This document shows positions 40,967-49,503 of a stretch of DNA of 64,000 nt, one piece after another. Every line of letters begins with the position of its first letter. Positions within the stretch are counted from its first letter, which is position 1. Under the pieces are notes generated by a model, which did not search any database, had not been told where the DNA came from, and saw only the letters and a list, made by a program, of their open reading frames with translations. Made by a program: the position numbers and the translations under genes. Source of the DNA: Gordonia namibiensis NBRC 108229 (GTDB taxonomy: Bacteria; Actinomycetota; Actinomycetes; Mycobacteriales; Mycobacteriaceae); the NCBI RefSeq assembly GCF_000298235.1, contig NZ_BAHE01000007.1, positions 62,001 through 126,000 on the forward strand, read 5' to 3'.

Positions 40967-42139
40967 TCATGCGGTGAGCACCAACCCGCTTGTGGGAACG
41001 CCGGTTCCGGCGGTGACGACGACCTTCTCGGCGTCGTCGACCTGGTTGACGGAGGTTCCCCGGATCTGACGGACGGCTTCGGCGATGCCGTTCATGCCGT
41101 GGATGTAGGCCTCGCCGAGCTGACCGCCGTGGGTGTTGAGCGGTAGGCGGCCGCCCACCTCCAGGGCACCGGGTTCCCGGACGAAGTCCTTGGCCTCCCC
41201 GCGTCCGCAGAAGCCCAGCTCTTCAAGCTGGAGCAGCGTGTACGGGGTGAAGTGGTCGTAGAGGACGGCCATGTCCATGTCCTCGGGACCGAGGCCGGAC
41301 TGCGACCACAGCTGCCGTCCGACGAGCCCCATCTCGGGTAGGGATGCCAGTTCGTCACGGTAATAGCTGGTCATGATGAACTGGTCGGCCGCCGAACCGG
41401 CTGCGGCCGCGGCGATCACGGCCGGCGTGTGCGGCAGGTCCTTGGCCCGCTCGGCCGACACGATCACCAGGGCGACACCGCCGTCGGACTCCTGGCAGCA
41501 GTCGAGCAGATGGAGCGGCTCGGCGATGTACCGCGAATTCTGGTGGTCTTCCAGGGTGATCGGCTTCTCGTAGAAGAAGGCGTCGGGATTGACCGCGGCA
41601 TGCTTGCGGTCGACGACCGCGATACGGCCGAAGTCCTCGCTGGTGGCGCCGTAGTCGTGCATGTACCGCTGGGCGATCATCGCGACGAACGCCGCCGGCG
41701 TCGACAACCCGTGCGGGTAGCTGAAGGCGTTCTCCGTGCCCGAGGAGTTCTCCTGATTGGCGACCGCCGAATTCACCTGTCCGAACCGTAATCCCGATCG
41801 CTCGTTGAACGCGCGGTAGGCGACGACGACGTCGGCGACCCCGGTCGCCACCGCCATCGCGGCCTGCTGCACGGTCGCGCACGCTGCGCCGCCGCCGTAG
41901 TGGATCCGCGAGAAGTAGGTGAGCTCGGGGATTCCGACGGCCCGGGCGACCGAGATCTCACTGTTGGTGTCCATGGTGAACGTGACGAGACCGTCGACGT
42001 CGGCCGGCGTGAGACCCGCGTCGGCGATCGCCGCCGACACCGCCTCCGCCGCGAGCCGCAGCTCGCTGCGCCCGGAGTCCTTGGAGAACTCGGTGGCCCC
42101 GATGCCGGCGATCGCCGCCTGTCCGGACAGCCCGCCCAT
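40967..42139 (-). CDS. ltp2: Ltp2-type steroid side-chain aldolase (thiolase fold)
   Basis: A 390-residue protein of the thiolase superfamily, starting at ATG 42139 (ATGA overlap with chsH1). It begins GQAAIAGIGATEFSKDSGRSELRLAAEA and ends NTHGGQLGEAYIHGMNGIAEAVRQ, as in Rv3540c. The active-site Cys of true thiolases is not in the expected place (YGGGAACATVQQAA); Ltp2 proteins are retro-aldolases that split 17-hydroxy-pregnane-carboxyl-CoA to androstenedione and propionyl-CoA, in complex with the DUF35 domain of ChsH2. The same partner is encoded two genes upstream. It completes removal of the cholesterol side chain. Confidence 0.93.
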   Translation of the reverse strand: MGGLSGQAAIAGIGATEFSKDSGRSELRLAAEAVSAAIADAGLTPADVDGLVTFTMDTNSEISVARAVGIPELTYFSRIHYGGGAACATVQQAAMAVATGVADVVVAYRAFNERSGLRFGQVNSAVANQENSSGTENAFSYPHGLSTPAAFVAMIAQRYMHDYGATSEDFGRIAVVDRKHAAVNPDAFFYEKPITLEDHQNSRYIAEPLHLLDCCQESDGGVALVIVSAERAKDLPHTPAVIAAAAAGSAADQFIMTSYYRDELASLPEMGLVGRQLWSQSGLGPEDMDMAVLYDHFTPYTLLQLEELGFCGRGEAKDFVREPGALEVGGRLPLNTHGGQLGEAYIHGMNGIAEAVRQIRGTSVNQVDDAEKVVVTAGTGVPTSGLVLTA

Positions 42140-42582
42140 CAGTGCCCCTCCCCTTGCGTCGCATCCGAGGCGCCCTCGCCGATGGTGAGGGTCACGGTCG
42201 AGATGACGTGCTTGCCCAGCGAATTGGTTCCCGTGACCGCGACCGTAAACAGACCGTCGTCGGCGACCTCGGTGACCTCACCGGTGAAGGTGACCGAGTC
42301 GTAGGCGTACCACGGCACGCCCAATTTCAGTGCGATCGAACGGATTCGGGCGGTGGGCCCGGCCCAGTCGGTGACGAATCGTTCGACCAGACCGGTGTCG
42401 GTCAGGATGTTGACGAAGATGTCCTTGGACCCCTTGGCCTGCGCGAGGTCGCGGTCGTGGTGCACATCCTGGAAGTCGCGGGTGGCCAGTGCCGTCGCGA
42501 CGACGAAGGTCGGGGTCGCGTCGATGACCAAGGGCGGCAGTGTGGTTCCGACGCCCACCGCCGGAGTGGCGACACTGGTCAT
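42139..42582 (-). CDS. chsH1: MaoC-like hydratase subunit ChsH1
   Basis: A 147-residue hot-dog protein. The central sequence LATRDFQDVHHDRDLAQAKGSKDIFVNILTDTGLVERFVTDWAGP is nearly that of Rv3541c, followed by LGVPWYAYDSVTFTGEV. The DVHHD segment holds the catalytic Asp/His pair of the MaoC-like hydratase. With ChsH2 it forms the heteromeric enzyme that hydrates the C22 enoyl-CoA made by FadE28/FadE29. The order chsH2-chsH1-ltp2 with 4-bp overlaps is the igr operon order of M. tuberculosis. The N-terminus is about 18 residues longer than the mycobacterial protein. Confidence 0.95.
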   Translation of the reverse strand: MTSVATPAVGVGTTLPPLVIDATPTFVVATALATRDFQDVHHDRDLAQAKGSKDIFVNILTDTGLVERFVTDWAGPTARIRSIALKLGVPWYAYDSVTFTGEVTEVADDGLFTVAVTGTNSLGKHVISTVTLTIGEGASDATQGEGH

Positions 42583-43631
42583 GCTTCTCCCCCTTCACTC
42601 ACCGGTTCCCAGGCGTACAGCGTCCACGCCGGCGTTCCGGCCTCATCGCGGGCCGGGAAGTCCAGGAACGTCGCCCGGACCGACATCCCGATCTCGACGT
42701 CCTCCGGTTCGACGCCACGCAGTTCACCCAGCATCCGCACACCTTCATCGAGCTCGACAAGTGCCACGACGAACGGCAGCTGCCGGCCGGGGACCTTGGG
42801 TGCACGATGAACGACGTAGCTGTAGACGGTTCCGGTTCCCGAGGCGACGACGTAGTCGGTCTCCGGGACCGATCCATCGGCCTCTCGTGGCTTCCAGGTA
42901 GCCGGGACCGGCGGATGACGCAGGGCGCCCTCGCCGTCTCGCTGGATGCGCAGTTCGTGTGCGGCGACACCTTCCCAGAAGAAGGCGGTGTCCCGCGAGA
43001 CGCTCGGCCTCAGCAGACGCGCCGGGTCGAGATCGTCGGGCACCGACGAAACCGGCTCGGGTGCAGCATCCTTGGCGGCCGGGCGGAACTTCAGGATGCG
43101 GAACCGCATCTCCGCGACGACCTCGTCCGCACCGTTCTCGTCGGGCACCGACCACACGTTGCGGGTCGTGAAGAACCAACCCTCACCGAGCGCGGTGTTC
43201 TTCGGTCCGGCGATCTCGACGAGTTCGGCCGACAGCGACACCTGCTCACCCGGCCGGGTGTAGCGGTGATAGACGGTGTCGCAGTTGGTCGCGACCACCG
43301 AGGTGAAGCCCGCGTCATCGAAGAGCTGTGTCGCACGCCCGAGCGGATCGTCGGCCGTGCGGACGCCGTTGAGACCGCGCATGGTCCACACCTGGGCCAT
43401 CGCCGGCGGTGCCACCACACCCGGATGTCCGGCAGCACGCGCCGCGGCGGCGTCGACGTAGATGGGATTCTCGTCGCCCATCGCCTCGACCCAGTTGTTG
43501 ATCATCGGCTGGTTGATCGGGTCGCGCCCACGCACCGGTGCGCTCGCACCGTCGTCCATGATCGCCTGCGCCGCAGCGCGGATCGCCTCGTCCCCGGTCA
43601 ACTCGGTCCCGGTCATCTCGGGCGCGCTCAC
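42579..43631 (-). CDS. chsH2: ChsH2: MaoC-like hydratase fused to a DUF35 domain
   Basis: A 350-residue protein starting at GTG 43631 (GTGA overlap with fadE29); ATG 43616 is the alternative. Residues about 20-170 are the MaoC-like half (NNWVEAMGDENPIYVDAAAARAAGHPGVVAPPAM). Residues about 230-350 are the OB-fold DUF35 half (LRHPPVPATWKP, DYVVASGTGTVYSYVVHRAPKVPGRQLPFVVALVELDEGVRMLGEL). No zinc-finger cysteines are seen before the DUF35, as expected for ChsH2. The first half pairs with ChsH1 as hydratase and the DUF35 half binds Ltp2, so hydration and aldol cleavage are physically linked. Confidence 0.94.
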   Translation of the reverse strand: MSAPEMTGTELTGDEAIRAAAQAIMDDGASAPVRGRDPINQPMINNWVEAMGDENPIYVDAAAARAAGHPGVVAPPAMAQVWTMRGLNGVRTADDPLGRATQLFDDAGFTSVVATNCDTVYHRYTRPGEQVSLSAELVEIAGPKNTALGEGWFFTTRNVWSVPDENGADEVVAEMRFRILKFRPAAKDAAPEPVSSVPDDLDPARLLRPSVSRDTAFFWEGVAAHELRIQRDGEGALRHPPVPATWKPREADGSVPETDYVVASGTGTVYSYVVHRAPKVPGRQLPFVVALVELDEGVRMLGELRGVEPEDVEIGMSVRATFLDFPARDEAGTPAWTLYAWEPVSEGGEA

Positions 43632-44791
43632 CGCTTGGCCCTCGGGAGTCCGAGGCCGGCGGTGGCGATCATATCGCGCATGACCTCGTTGACCCCACCG
43701 CCGAAGGTGATGACGACGTGACGCTTCTGCTGGACGTCGAGCCAGTCCACCAGGGCGGCGGTCTCGGGATCGGTGAAATCGCCGTAGCGACCGATGATCT
43801 CGTTGGCCATCCGGCACACCGACTGGATGCGTTCGGTGGAGAACACCTTCGTCGCGGCGGCGTCGGCCATCGAGATCGCCTCGCCGGTGGAGGCGACCTG
43901 CCAGTTCAGGAGTTCGTTGATCCGGCCGTAGGCGTCGATGGTGGCCAGGGCCCGGCGCACATCGGGATGCTTGGCGATCACGGTGCCGTCGGGACCCGGA
44001 CGCTGCGCCCAGGCCCGCAGCCGTGCCGCCAGACCGTCGATGCGGCCGGCCGGTCCGAGCATGACGCGTTCGTGGTTGAGCTGGGTGGTGATCAGCTTCC
44101 AGCCGTCGCCCTCCTCGCCCACTCGCATCGACACCGGGACCTTCACGTCCTGGTAGTAGGTGGCGTTCACGTGGTGGGCACCGTCGGCGGTGATGATCGG
44201 CGTCCATCTGAACCCCGGATCCTTGGTGTCCACGATGAGGATCGAGATGCCCTTGTGCTTGGGCGCGTCCTTGTCGGTGCGCACGGCCAGCCAGATGTAG
44301 TCGGCGTCGTGACCACCGGTGGTGAAGATCTTCTGGCCGTTGACCACATAGTGGTCGCCGTCGAGCACGGCGGTGGTGCTCAACGACGCCAGGTCGGTAC
44401 CGGCCTCGGGTTCGGTGTAACCGATGGCGAAATGCACATCGCCGGCCAGGATCGCGGGCAGGAACTTTCGCTTCTGCTCCTCGGTGCCGTGGACCTGCAG
44501 GGTCGGGCCGACGGTCTGCAGGGTGACCGACGGCAGCGGGACGTCGGCACGAACGGCCTCGTTGGTGAAGATCTGCTGTTCGATCTCCCCGAATCCCTTG
44601 CCGCCGAACTCCTTCGGCCAGCCCACACCGAGCCAGCCGTCGTCACCCATGCGCTTGATGACCTTGCGGTACGTGGGTCCGTGCCGCTCGGTCAGCATGA
44701 CTTCCGCTTCTTCCGGGGTCACCAGGTCGGCGAAGTACTCCCGGAGTTCCTCCCGCAGCGCGCGCTGCTCGGGCGTCAGATCGATGAACAT
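43628..44791 (-). CDS. fadE29: Acyl-CoA dehydrogenase FadE29 (ChsE1-ChsE2 subunit)
   Basis: A 387-residue acyl-CoA dehydrogenase, the same length as Rv3543c and close to it throughout: MFIDLTPEQRALREELREYFADL, RHGPTYRKVIKRMGDDGWLGVGWPKEFGGKGFGEIEQQIF, FAIGYTEPEAGTDLASLSTTA, NGQKIFTTGGHDADYIWLAVRTD, and FGGGVNEVMRDMIATAGL. It forms an alpha2beta2 enzyme with FadE28 that desaturates the 3-carbon cholesterol side-chain thioester (3-oxo-4-pregnene-20-carboxyl-CoA). The start at ATG 44791 lies 2 bp after the fadE28 stop. The catalytic base of the pair lies in this subunit by family knowledge. Confidence 0.95.
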   Translation of the reverse strand: MFIDLTPEQRALREELREYFADLVTPEEAEVMLTERHGPTYRKVIKRMGDDGWLGVGWPKEFGGKGFGEIEQQIFTNEAVRADVPLPSVTLQTVGPTLQVHGTEEQKRKFLPAILAGDVHFAIGYTEPEAGTDLASLSTTAVLDGDHYVVNGQKIFTTGGHDADYIWLAVRTDKDAPKHKGISILIVDTKDPGFRWTPIITADGAHHVNATYYQDVKVPVSMRVGEEGDGWKLITTQLNHERVMLGPAGRIDGLAARLRAWAQRPGPDGTVIAKHPDVRRALATIDAYGRINELLNWQVASTGEAISMADAAATKVFSTERIQSVCRMANEIIGRYGDFTDPETAALVDWLDVQQKRHVVITFGGGVNEVMRDMIATAGLGLPRAKR

Positions 44792-44793
44792 GC

Positions 44794-45918
44794 TCACCCC
44801 TGTGCTCGGTCGGCCGGGGCAGCGCCCTCGGTGATGTCGGCGAGTTCGTCGAGCCGCACGGCGGCCCCGCCCACCAGGCGGGCGAGGTCCTTGGCGACGG
44901 AGAAATACCGGTGCAGCGGATAGGTGATGTCCACGCCGATGCCGCCGTGGAGGTGGGTCATCGTGCGCAGCGTCGGCGGGATCTCCTCGGCGAGCCAGTA
45001 TGCGGCGACGCCGAGATCCGTTGCGGCGTCGAGGCCTTCGGAGAGTCGCCACGCCGCAGCGGTGGTCGAGAGCTCCATCGACCGACCGACGACGTAGATG
45101 TCGGCGAGCTGCTGGCCGACGGCCTGGAACAGCGCGATCGGCTTGCCGAACTGTTCGCGGGTCGAGACGTGGTCGGCGGTGAGCCGGGTGGCCCCGGCGA
45201 CGAGACCGTCGGCATAGGCACACAGTGCCAATCGGTAGCGGTCGCGCAGGACCGACAGCTCACGACTGATGACGTCGGCATCGTCGACGGCGACGTCGTC
45301 GAAGGTGACCGTGTACTCGCCCCAACCGCTCGACGACGGAGTACGCGTGAGCGTGACGCCGTCGGCCGACGGCGAGACGGCCACGACGCCGGCATCGGAC
45401 GTGACGAGCAGAACCGAGGCCCCCTCGGCGTGCAGGACCCCGACCTTGGTGCCGTTGAGCTTTCCGCCCCGAACGCTCGTCTGCGGGGTCGGCGTCAGCG
45501 GGTCGCCGTGTTCACCGATCGCGATCGCGGCCCAGCGGCCACCGGTCAGGGAGCCGGCCCAGCGCGACCACACATCCGCACCATCGCCGGCGGCCTTGGC
45601 GAAGACGAGCGCGGCGGTCAGAGTGCCGAGCGCCGGGGTCACCGCGGCCGCCCGCCCCATCCGACGGAACAGCGGCAGCAGTCCAGACTCGTCGACCTCG
45701 TCACCGTCGTGGTGCGCCGGCAACGGCAACGCGAGCAGCCCGGCGTCGACGAGCGCCTGCCAGGTCTCGGCGTCGAAGCCACCGACCTGATCATCTGCTC
45801 CCGACCCGCCGGAATCCCCCTTGCCGAAAGTCGACTCCCAGTCGGGTTGTCGTCGTGCGAACACGTCCTCCGCGACGTCGCGAACCGCGATCGCCGTGCC
45901 GTCCAGGGCAAAGTCCAC
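44794..45918 (-). CDS. fadE28: Acyl-CoA dehydrogenase FadE28 (partner of FadE29)
   Basis: A 374-residue protein starting at GTG 45918, with GAGGAG seven bases upstream; GTG 45933 is in frame but would sit inside that ribosome site. It follows Rv3544c in the second half (ALCAYADGLVAGATRLTADHVSTREQFGKPIALFQAVGQQLADIYV, HLHGGIGVDITYPLHRYFSVAKDLARLVGG). An acidic and glycine-rich insertion (about 35-50, STFGKGDSGGSGADDQVGG) makes it longer than the mycobacterial protein (339 residues, from memory). It is the non-catalytic-looking partner of FadE29. A KstR box at 45953-45966 controls the operon. Confidence 0.93.
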   Translation of the reverse strand: MDFALDGTAIAVRDVAEDVFARRQPDWESTFGKGDSGGSGADDQVGGFDAETWQALVDAGLLALPLPAHHDGDEVDESGLLPLFRRMGRAAAVTPALGTLTAALVFAKAAGDGADVWSRWAGSLTGGRWAAIAIGEHGDPLTPTPQTSVRGGKLNGTKVGVLHAEGASVLLVTSDAGVVAVSPSADGVTLTRTPSSSGWGEYTVTFDDVAVDDADVISRELSVLRDRYRLALCAYADGLVAGATRLTADHVSTREQFGKPIALFQAVGQQLADIYVVGRSMELSTTAAAWRLSEGLDAATDLGVAAYWLAEEIPPTLRTMTHLHGGIGVDITYPLHRYFSVAKDLARLVGGAAVRLDELADITEGAAPADRAQG

Positions 45919-45952
45919 CCTGTGTCTCCTCACCGTGCGCGAACTACAGAAC

Positions 45953-45966
45953 TAGAACTTGTTCTA
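45953..45966. promoter_or_regulatory. KstR box upstream of the fadE28 (igr) operon
   Basis: TAGAACTTGTTCTA fits the TnnAACnnGTTnnA KstR site and is flanked by AC/GT that extend the symmetry. It lies 35 bp upstream of fadE28 GTG 45918 in the 119-bp gap after fadE34. Repression by KstR in the absence of sterol is expected. Confidence 0.88.
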
Positions 45967-46037
45967 GTTGTATCAGAGTCGGCCCATCGGAGGGTAGAGA
46001 TCCGGTTTTATCTGCGGTTTCGTACGGCCGCGAACGG

Positions 46038-48227
46038 TCAGCCGCGCGGCAAACCGAGAATGCGTTCCGCCGCCGCGGTCTTGAGGATCTGGGTCGTACC
46101 ACCGGCGATCGACAGGCAGCGGTTCTGCAGCACGGCGTCGGACGCATCGGTGGCCGCGAGGCCCTGCACGCCGAGGAGCTGCAGGGCGAGATCGGGTACC
46201 GACTGGCGGTGCTGCACGCCGATCAGTTTGCGAACGCTGGACAGCGCCCCCGGGTCGAGTCCGGCGAGCTGCTGGGTGGCGGCGCGGGCGTCGAGAACCC
46301 GGCCGACGTGTGCGTCGGCGAACTGGCTGCCGAGTGCGACGCGTTCGGCGTCGGAGAGGTCGCGCGTCATGCCCTGCACCTGCCGCAGCAGCGACTCCAT
46401 CTCCTTGCCGAGTCCCGACCCGCCCATCGCCACGCGTTCGTTCGCGAGGGTGGTGCGGGCGAGCCGCCAGCCGTTGTTCACCTCGCCGACCACGCAGTCG
46501 TCGGGCACCACGACATCGTCGAGGAAGACCTCGTTGAAGTTGGCGCGACCGGTCAGCTCGCGGAGTGGCCGGATGTCGATGCCCGGCGAGGACATGTCGA
46601 CGAGGAAGTAGGTGATCCCCTTGTTCTTGGGAGCCTCGGCGTCGGTGCGTGCCAGGCAGATGGCCCACTGCGCATTGTGCGCCTGCGAGGTCCAGATCTT
46701 CTGGCCCGACAGTTTCCAGCCGCCGTCGACGCGTTCGGCCTTGGTACGCAGCGCGGCGAGGTCGGAACCGGCCTCGGGCTCGCTGAACAGCTGGCACCAC
46801 ATGATCTCGCCGGCGAGGGTCGGGCGGACGAAGCGTTCGCGCTGGGCATCGGTGCCGTGCGACAGGATCGTCGGGATCGCCCAGGCGCCGATGACGAGGT
46901 CGGGGCGGACGACGCCGGCCGCGTCGAGCTCGGTGTCGATCAGCAATTGCAGGGCAGCATCGGCCCCGAGTCCGTACGGCGCCGGCCAGTGCGGGGTGAG
47001 GTAACCGGTCTCGGCGAGGACGCGCCGCTGGTCGTCGGCGTCGGCCTCCGCAGCGATGCGGGCGACCGTCTCACGGACCTCGTCGCGCTGGTCCTCGACC
47101 TGCGACAGATCAAGCGCGAAGCGTCGGCGCGCACCGGCGAGCCCACGGTCGGCGAGCGCGGTGGCGGCCGCATGGGCGTGGTCCAGGGCGGCCTGCGCGG
47201 CGAGCGCGGACCGCAGGTAGAGATGCGCGTCGTGTTCGAAGGTGAATCCGATCCCGCCGAGCACCTGGATGCAGTCCTTGGCCGTGGCCACCGGCGCTTC
47301 GGCCACCACGACGTCGGCGGCGAGCCTGCTGATCTCGAGTTGCTCACGCGCAGCGGCCAGTTCATCGGGGGACGCACCGAGCACCTCGTCGACCGCAGCG
47401 GCCACGTCCCATGCGACGGCGGTGACCTCCTCACTGCGGCAGAGCATCTCGGCGCAGATGTGCTTGATCGCCTGGAACGATCCGATCGGCGCACCGAACT
47501 GCGTGCGGACCTTGGCGTAGTCGACGGCGGTGTCGAGCGACCAGCGCGTCACACCGCTCTGATACGCCGCGAAGGTCGCCGACAGCAGCCCCTCGACGAG
47601 CGGCGCGTCGGGAAGTTCGACGAGGTCGTCGGCGGTGACACCGGTCAGTCGTACGCGCGCCACCGAGGTCGTGCCGTCGAGCGGGGCCTCCGGCGCGATG
47701 TCGGCGCTGCCGACGTGCGGCGGGATGATCCACCAGCGACCGTCCCGACCGGGGATATCCAGCGCCGCGAGGACTGCAACACCCTCGGAGTGACCGCCGA
47801 CGAGACCGAGATCGAGGACATCGGTCAGCGTCGTGGTCGCCCCACCTGCGTAGCTCACGACGGGCGTCACGACGGGTACCGCACCTTCGAGAATCTGGTC
47901 GAGGAGCGCCTGCGCCCGGGCATCGGTGCTGGTGGAAAGTGCGATGGCGGCGGTCACCGTCGGCGCGATGGGCCCCGGCACCAGCTCGATGCCGCATTGC
48001 TCGATCATCGCCGCCACGTCGACGAATTCCGCTCCGAGCCCGCCGGACGCCTCCGGCACCGCGGCTGCGAACACGCCGAACTCCGCAAGCTGACCGAACA
48101 GCTGTGTCCACTGGTCGCGCGGTTTGTCGATGTCGGAACGGACGAGTTCGGTCACCTTCGCGGCGCGCGCCCAGGACTCGATGCTGTGGCATACGGCTTG
48201 CTGTTCGGGAGACGTGGCGATTGTCAC
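46038..48227 (-). CDS. fadE34: Fused acyl-CoA dehydrogenase FadE34 (ChsE3)
   Basis: A 729-residue protein starting at GTG 48227 (GAGGA upstream), made of two acyl-CoA dehydrogenase units in one chain. The first (about 1-350) ends SLDTAVDYAKVRTQFGAPIGSFQAIKHICAEMLCR and CIQVLGGIGFTFEHDAHLYLRSA; the second (about 380-729) has LTPHWPAPYGLGADA, WCQLFSEPEAGSDLAALRTKA, LSGQKIWTSQAHNAQWAICLARTD and CLSIAGGTTQILKTAAAERILGLPR. This matches Rv3573c, which desaturates the 5-carbon side-chain thioester 3-oxo-chol-4-en-24-oyl-CoA. It is divergent from kstR, as in M. tuberculosis, and a KstR box lies 36 bp upstream. Confidence 0.95.
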   Translation of the reverse strand: MTIATSPEQQAVCHSIESWARAAKVTELVRSDIDKPRDQWTQLFGQLAEFGVFAAAVPEASGGLGAEFVDVAAMIEQCGIELVPGPIAPTVTAAIALSTSTDARAQALLDQILEGAVPVVTPVVSYAGGATTTLTDVLDLGLVGGHSEGVAVLAALDIPGRDGRWWIIPPHVGSADIAPEAPLDGTTSVARVRLTGVTADDLVELPDAPLVEGLLSATFAAYQSGVTRWSLDTAVDYAKVRTQFGAPIGSFQAIKHICAEMLCRSEEVTAVAWDVAAAVDEVLGASPDELAAAREQLEISRLAADVVVAEAPVATAKDCIQVLGGIGFTFEHDAHLYLRSALAAQAALDHAHAAATALADRGLAGARRRFALDLSQVEDQRDEVRETVARIAAEADADDQRRVLAETGYLTPHWPAPYGLGADAALQLLIDTELDAAGVVRPDLVIGAWAIPTILSHGTDAQRERFVRPTLAGEIMWCQLFSEPEAGSDLAALRTKAERVDGGWKLSGQKIWTSQAHNAQWAICLARTDAEAPKNKGITYFLVDMSSPGIDIRPLRELTGRANFNEVFLDDVVVPDDCVVGEVNNGWRLARTTLANERVAMGGSGLGKEMESLLRQVQGMTRDLSDAERVALGSQFADAHVGRVLDARAATQQLAGLDPGALSSVRKLIGVQHRQSVPDLALQLLGVQGLAATDASDAVLQNRCLSIAGGTTQILKTAAAERILGLPRG

Positions 48228-48263
48228 GAGCGATCCTCTGTATGTCGAGTTGTGAGGAATAAT

Positions 48264-48277
48264 TAGAACCTGTTCTA
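48264..48277. promoter_or_regulatory. KstR box between fadE34 and kstR
   Basis: TAGAACCTGTTCTA fits TnnAACnnGTTnnA. It lies in the divergent gap, 36 bp from the fadE34 start and 86 bp from ATG 48364 of kstR. One site can repress both promoters, giving negative autoregulation as in mycobacteria. Confidence 0.9.
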
Positions 48278-48363
48278 ATATGCCATGGGTGGAGGTGATC
48301 GGGTAGCCACCCGTGAATCCCCGCCTCCCCGGTCGCCGATCACGTGAGGATGTTCGTAAACAC

Positions 48364-49014
48364 ATGGCCCGCTCTGCACCAGGCAACGCCGCGGTCGACG
48401 CCCCAGCCGGGGCCACGACCCCTGCCGCGTCGCCCGAAGCCGGTTCCACCGCGCAGCGCGAACGCCGCCGCCGCATCCTCGACGCGACGCTCGCACTGGC
48501 CTCCAAGGGCGGCTACGACGCCGTCCAGATGCGCACCGTCGCCGACAAGGCCGACGTGGCGGTCGGCACGCTCTACCGCTACTTCCCGTCCAAGGTCCAC
48601 CTGCTGGTCACGGCGCTGGCGCGCGAGTTCGAACGCGTCGAGTCGAAGGTCGACCGCTCACAGTTGCGGGGCGACACCCCGGTCGACCGGCTGCGCCACG
48701 TCCTGGACATGATCACCTTCGCGATGCAGCGCGACCCGCTGCTCACCGAGGCCATGACCCGCGCCTTCATGTTCGCCGACGCGTCGGCGACCGCCGAGGT
48801 CGATCAGGTCGCCGGCATCATCGACCGACTCCTCGCCGGTGCCATCGTCGGCGTGGGCGAGCCCACGGAAGAGGATCTTGCGATCGCCCGTGTGCTCTCG
48901 GACGTGTGGATGTCGAACCTCGTGCAGTGGCTGACCCGGCGCGCGTCGGCCACCGACGTCACCAACCGCCTCGAACTCACGGTCCGGCTCCTGCTCAAGG
49001 ACCGCGCCAACTGA
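48364..49014 (+). CDS. kstR: TetR-family cholesterol regulator KstR
   Basis: A 216-residue repressor from ATG 48364 (GTG 48313 would add 17 residues not seen in mycobacterial KstR). After an Ala/Pro-rich tail, QRERRRRILDATLALASKGGYDAVQMRTVADKADVAVGTLYRYFPSKVHLLVTAL is nearly identical to M. tuberculosis KstR (Rv3574) in the DNA-binding domain. The ligand domain keeps MQRDPLLTEAMTRAFMFADASATAEVDQV and LSDVWMSNLVQWLTRRASATDVTNRLEL. KstR represses cholesterol uptake, side-chain and ring genes and is released by 3-oxo-cholestenoyl-CoA type ligands. Three KstR-box loci in this window are its likely targets. Confidence 0.96.
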   Translation: MARSAPGNAAVDAPAGATTPAASPEAGSTAQRERRRRILDATLALASKGGYDAVQMRTVADKADVAVGTLYRYFPSKVHLLVTALAREFERVESKVDRSQLRGDTPVDRLRHVLDMITFAMQRDPLLTEAMTRAFMFADASATAEVDQVAGIIDRLLAGAIVGVGEPTEEDLAIARVLSDVWMSNLVQWLTRRASATDVTNRLELTVRLLLKDRAN

Positions 49015-49020
49015 GCTTAT

Positions 49021-49503
49021 TCAGTCGTTCCGGTCGGCCGGCAGAGGGGTGCCGGCCGACCGAGCGTGTACGTATGCCTCGACGACGGTCCGCATCACCG
49101 GTTTGCCTGCTTCGTTCACCAGCTCCGAGGTAGACGTCACCAGCGCGCGATCACGGTTGTCGAATTCGACCGAGTTGATCGTCATCGAGCCGGTCAGGAC
49201 GTCGCCCGGACGCACCGGCCGCAGGAACACGACGTCGGCAAGTCGCTTGCCTGCGATCACTTTCCAGCGGTACAGGACCCCGGTGACCGCCAGCTTCTGG
49301 TAGATCGACATCGTGTGCAGGCCGCTGGCGATGAGTCCGCCGTAGGCGCCGGCTTCGGCCGCGGCCTTGTCCGTGTGGAAGTCCTGCGGGTCCCACGCGC
49401 GGGCGAAGTCGAGCAGTTCGTCCTCGGTCACATGGTGAGTGCCGAATCCGAACACCTGCCCGACCTCGAGATCATCCGCCCACAGTCGATCGGCGTCGCT
49501 CAC
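49021..49503 (-). CDS. MaoC-family hot-dog dehydratase
   Basis: A 160-residue single hot-dog protein starting at GTG 49503 (GTGA overlap with the esterase stop). It opens LWADDLEVGQVFGFGTHHVTEDELLDFARAWDPQDFHTDKAAAEAGAYGGLIASGLHT, which is the MaoC hydratase motif with the catalytic Asp and His in DPQDFH. The later part (GKRLADVVFLRPVRPGDVLTGSMTI) is also typical. It may hydrate enoyl-CoA thioesters. It is convergent with kstR, 6 bp away. Coupling to an exported esterase gene is odd for a cytosolic hydratase and suggests chance or a shared lipid role. Confidence 0.88.
   Translation of the reverse strand: MSDADRLWADDLEVGQVFGFGTHHVTEDELLDFARAWDPQDFHTDKAAAEAGAYGGLIASGLHTMSIYQKLAVTGVLYRWKVIAGKRLADVVFLRPVRPGDVLTGSMTINSVEFDNRDRALVTSTSELVNEAGKPVMRTVVEAYVHARSAGTPLPADRND

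Noticed and set aside
45855-48266. Open plus-strand frame of about 800 codons
   Set aside because: Antisense to fadE34 and the fadE28 start; its sequence shows no domain and is rich in Arg, Gly and Val as expected for a mirror frame.
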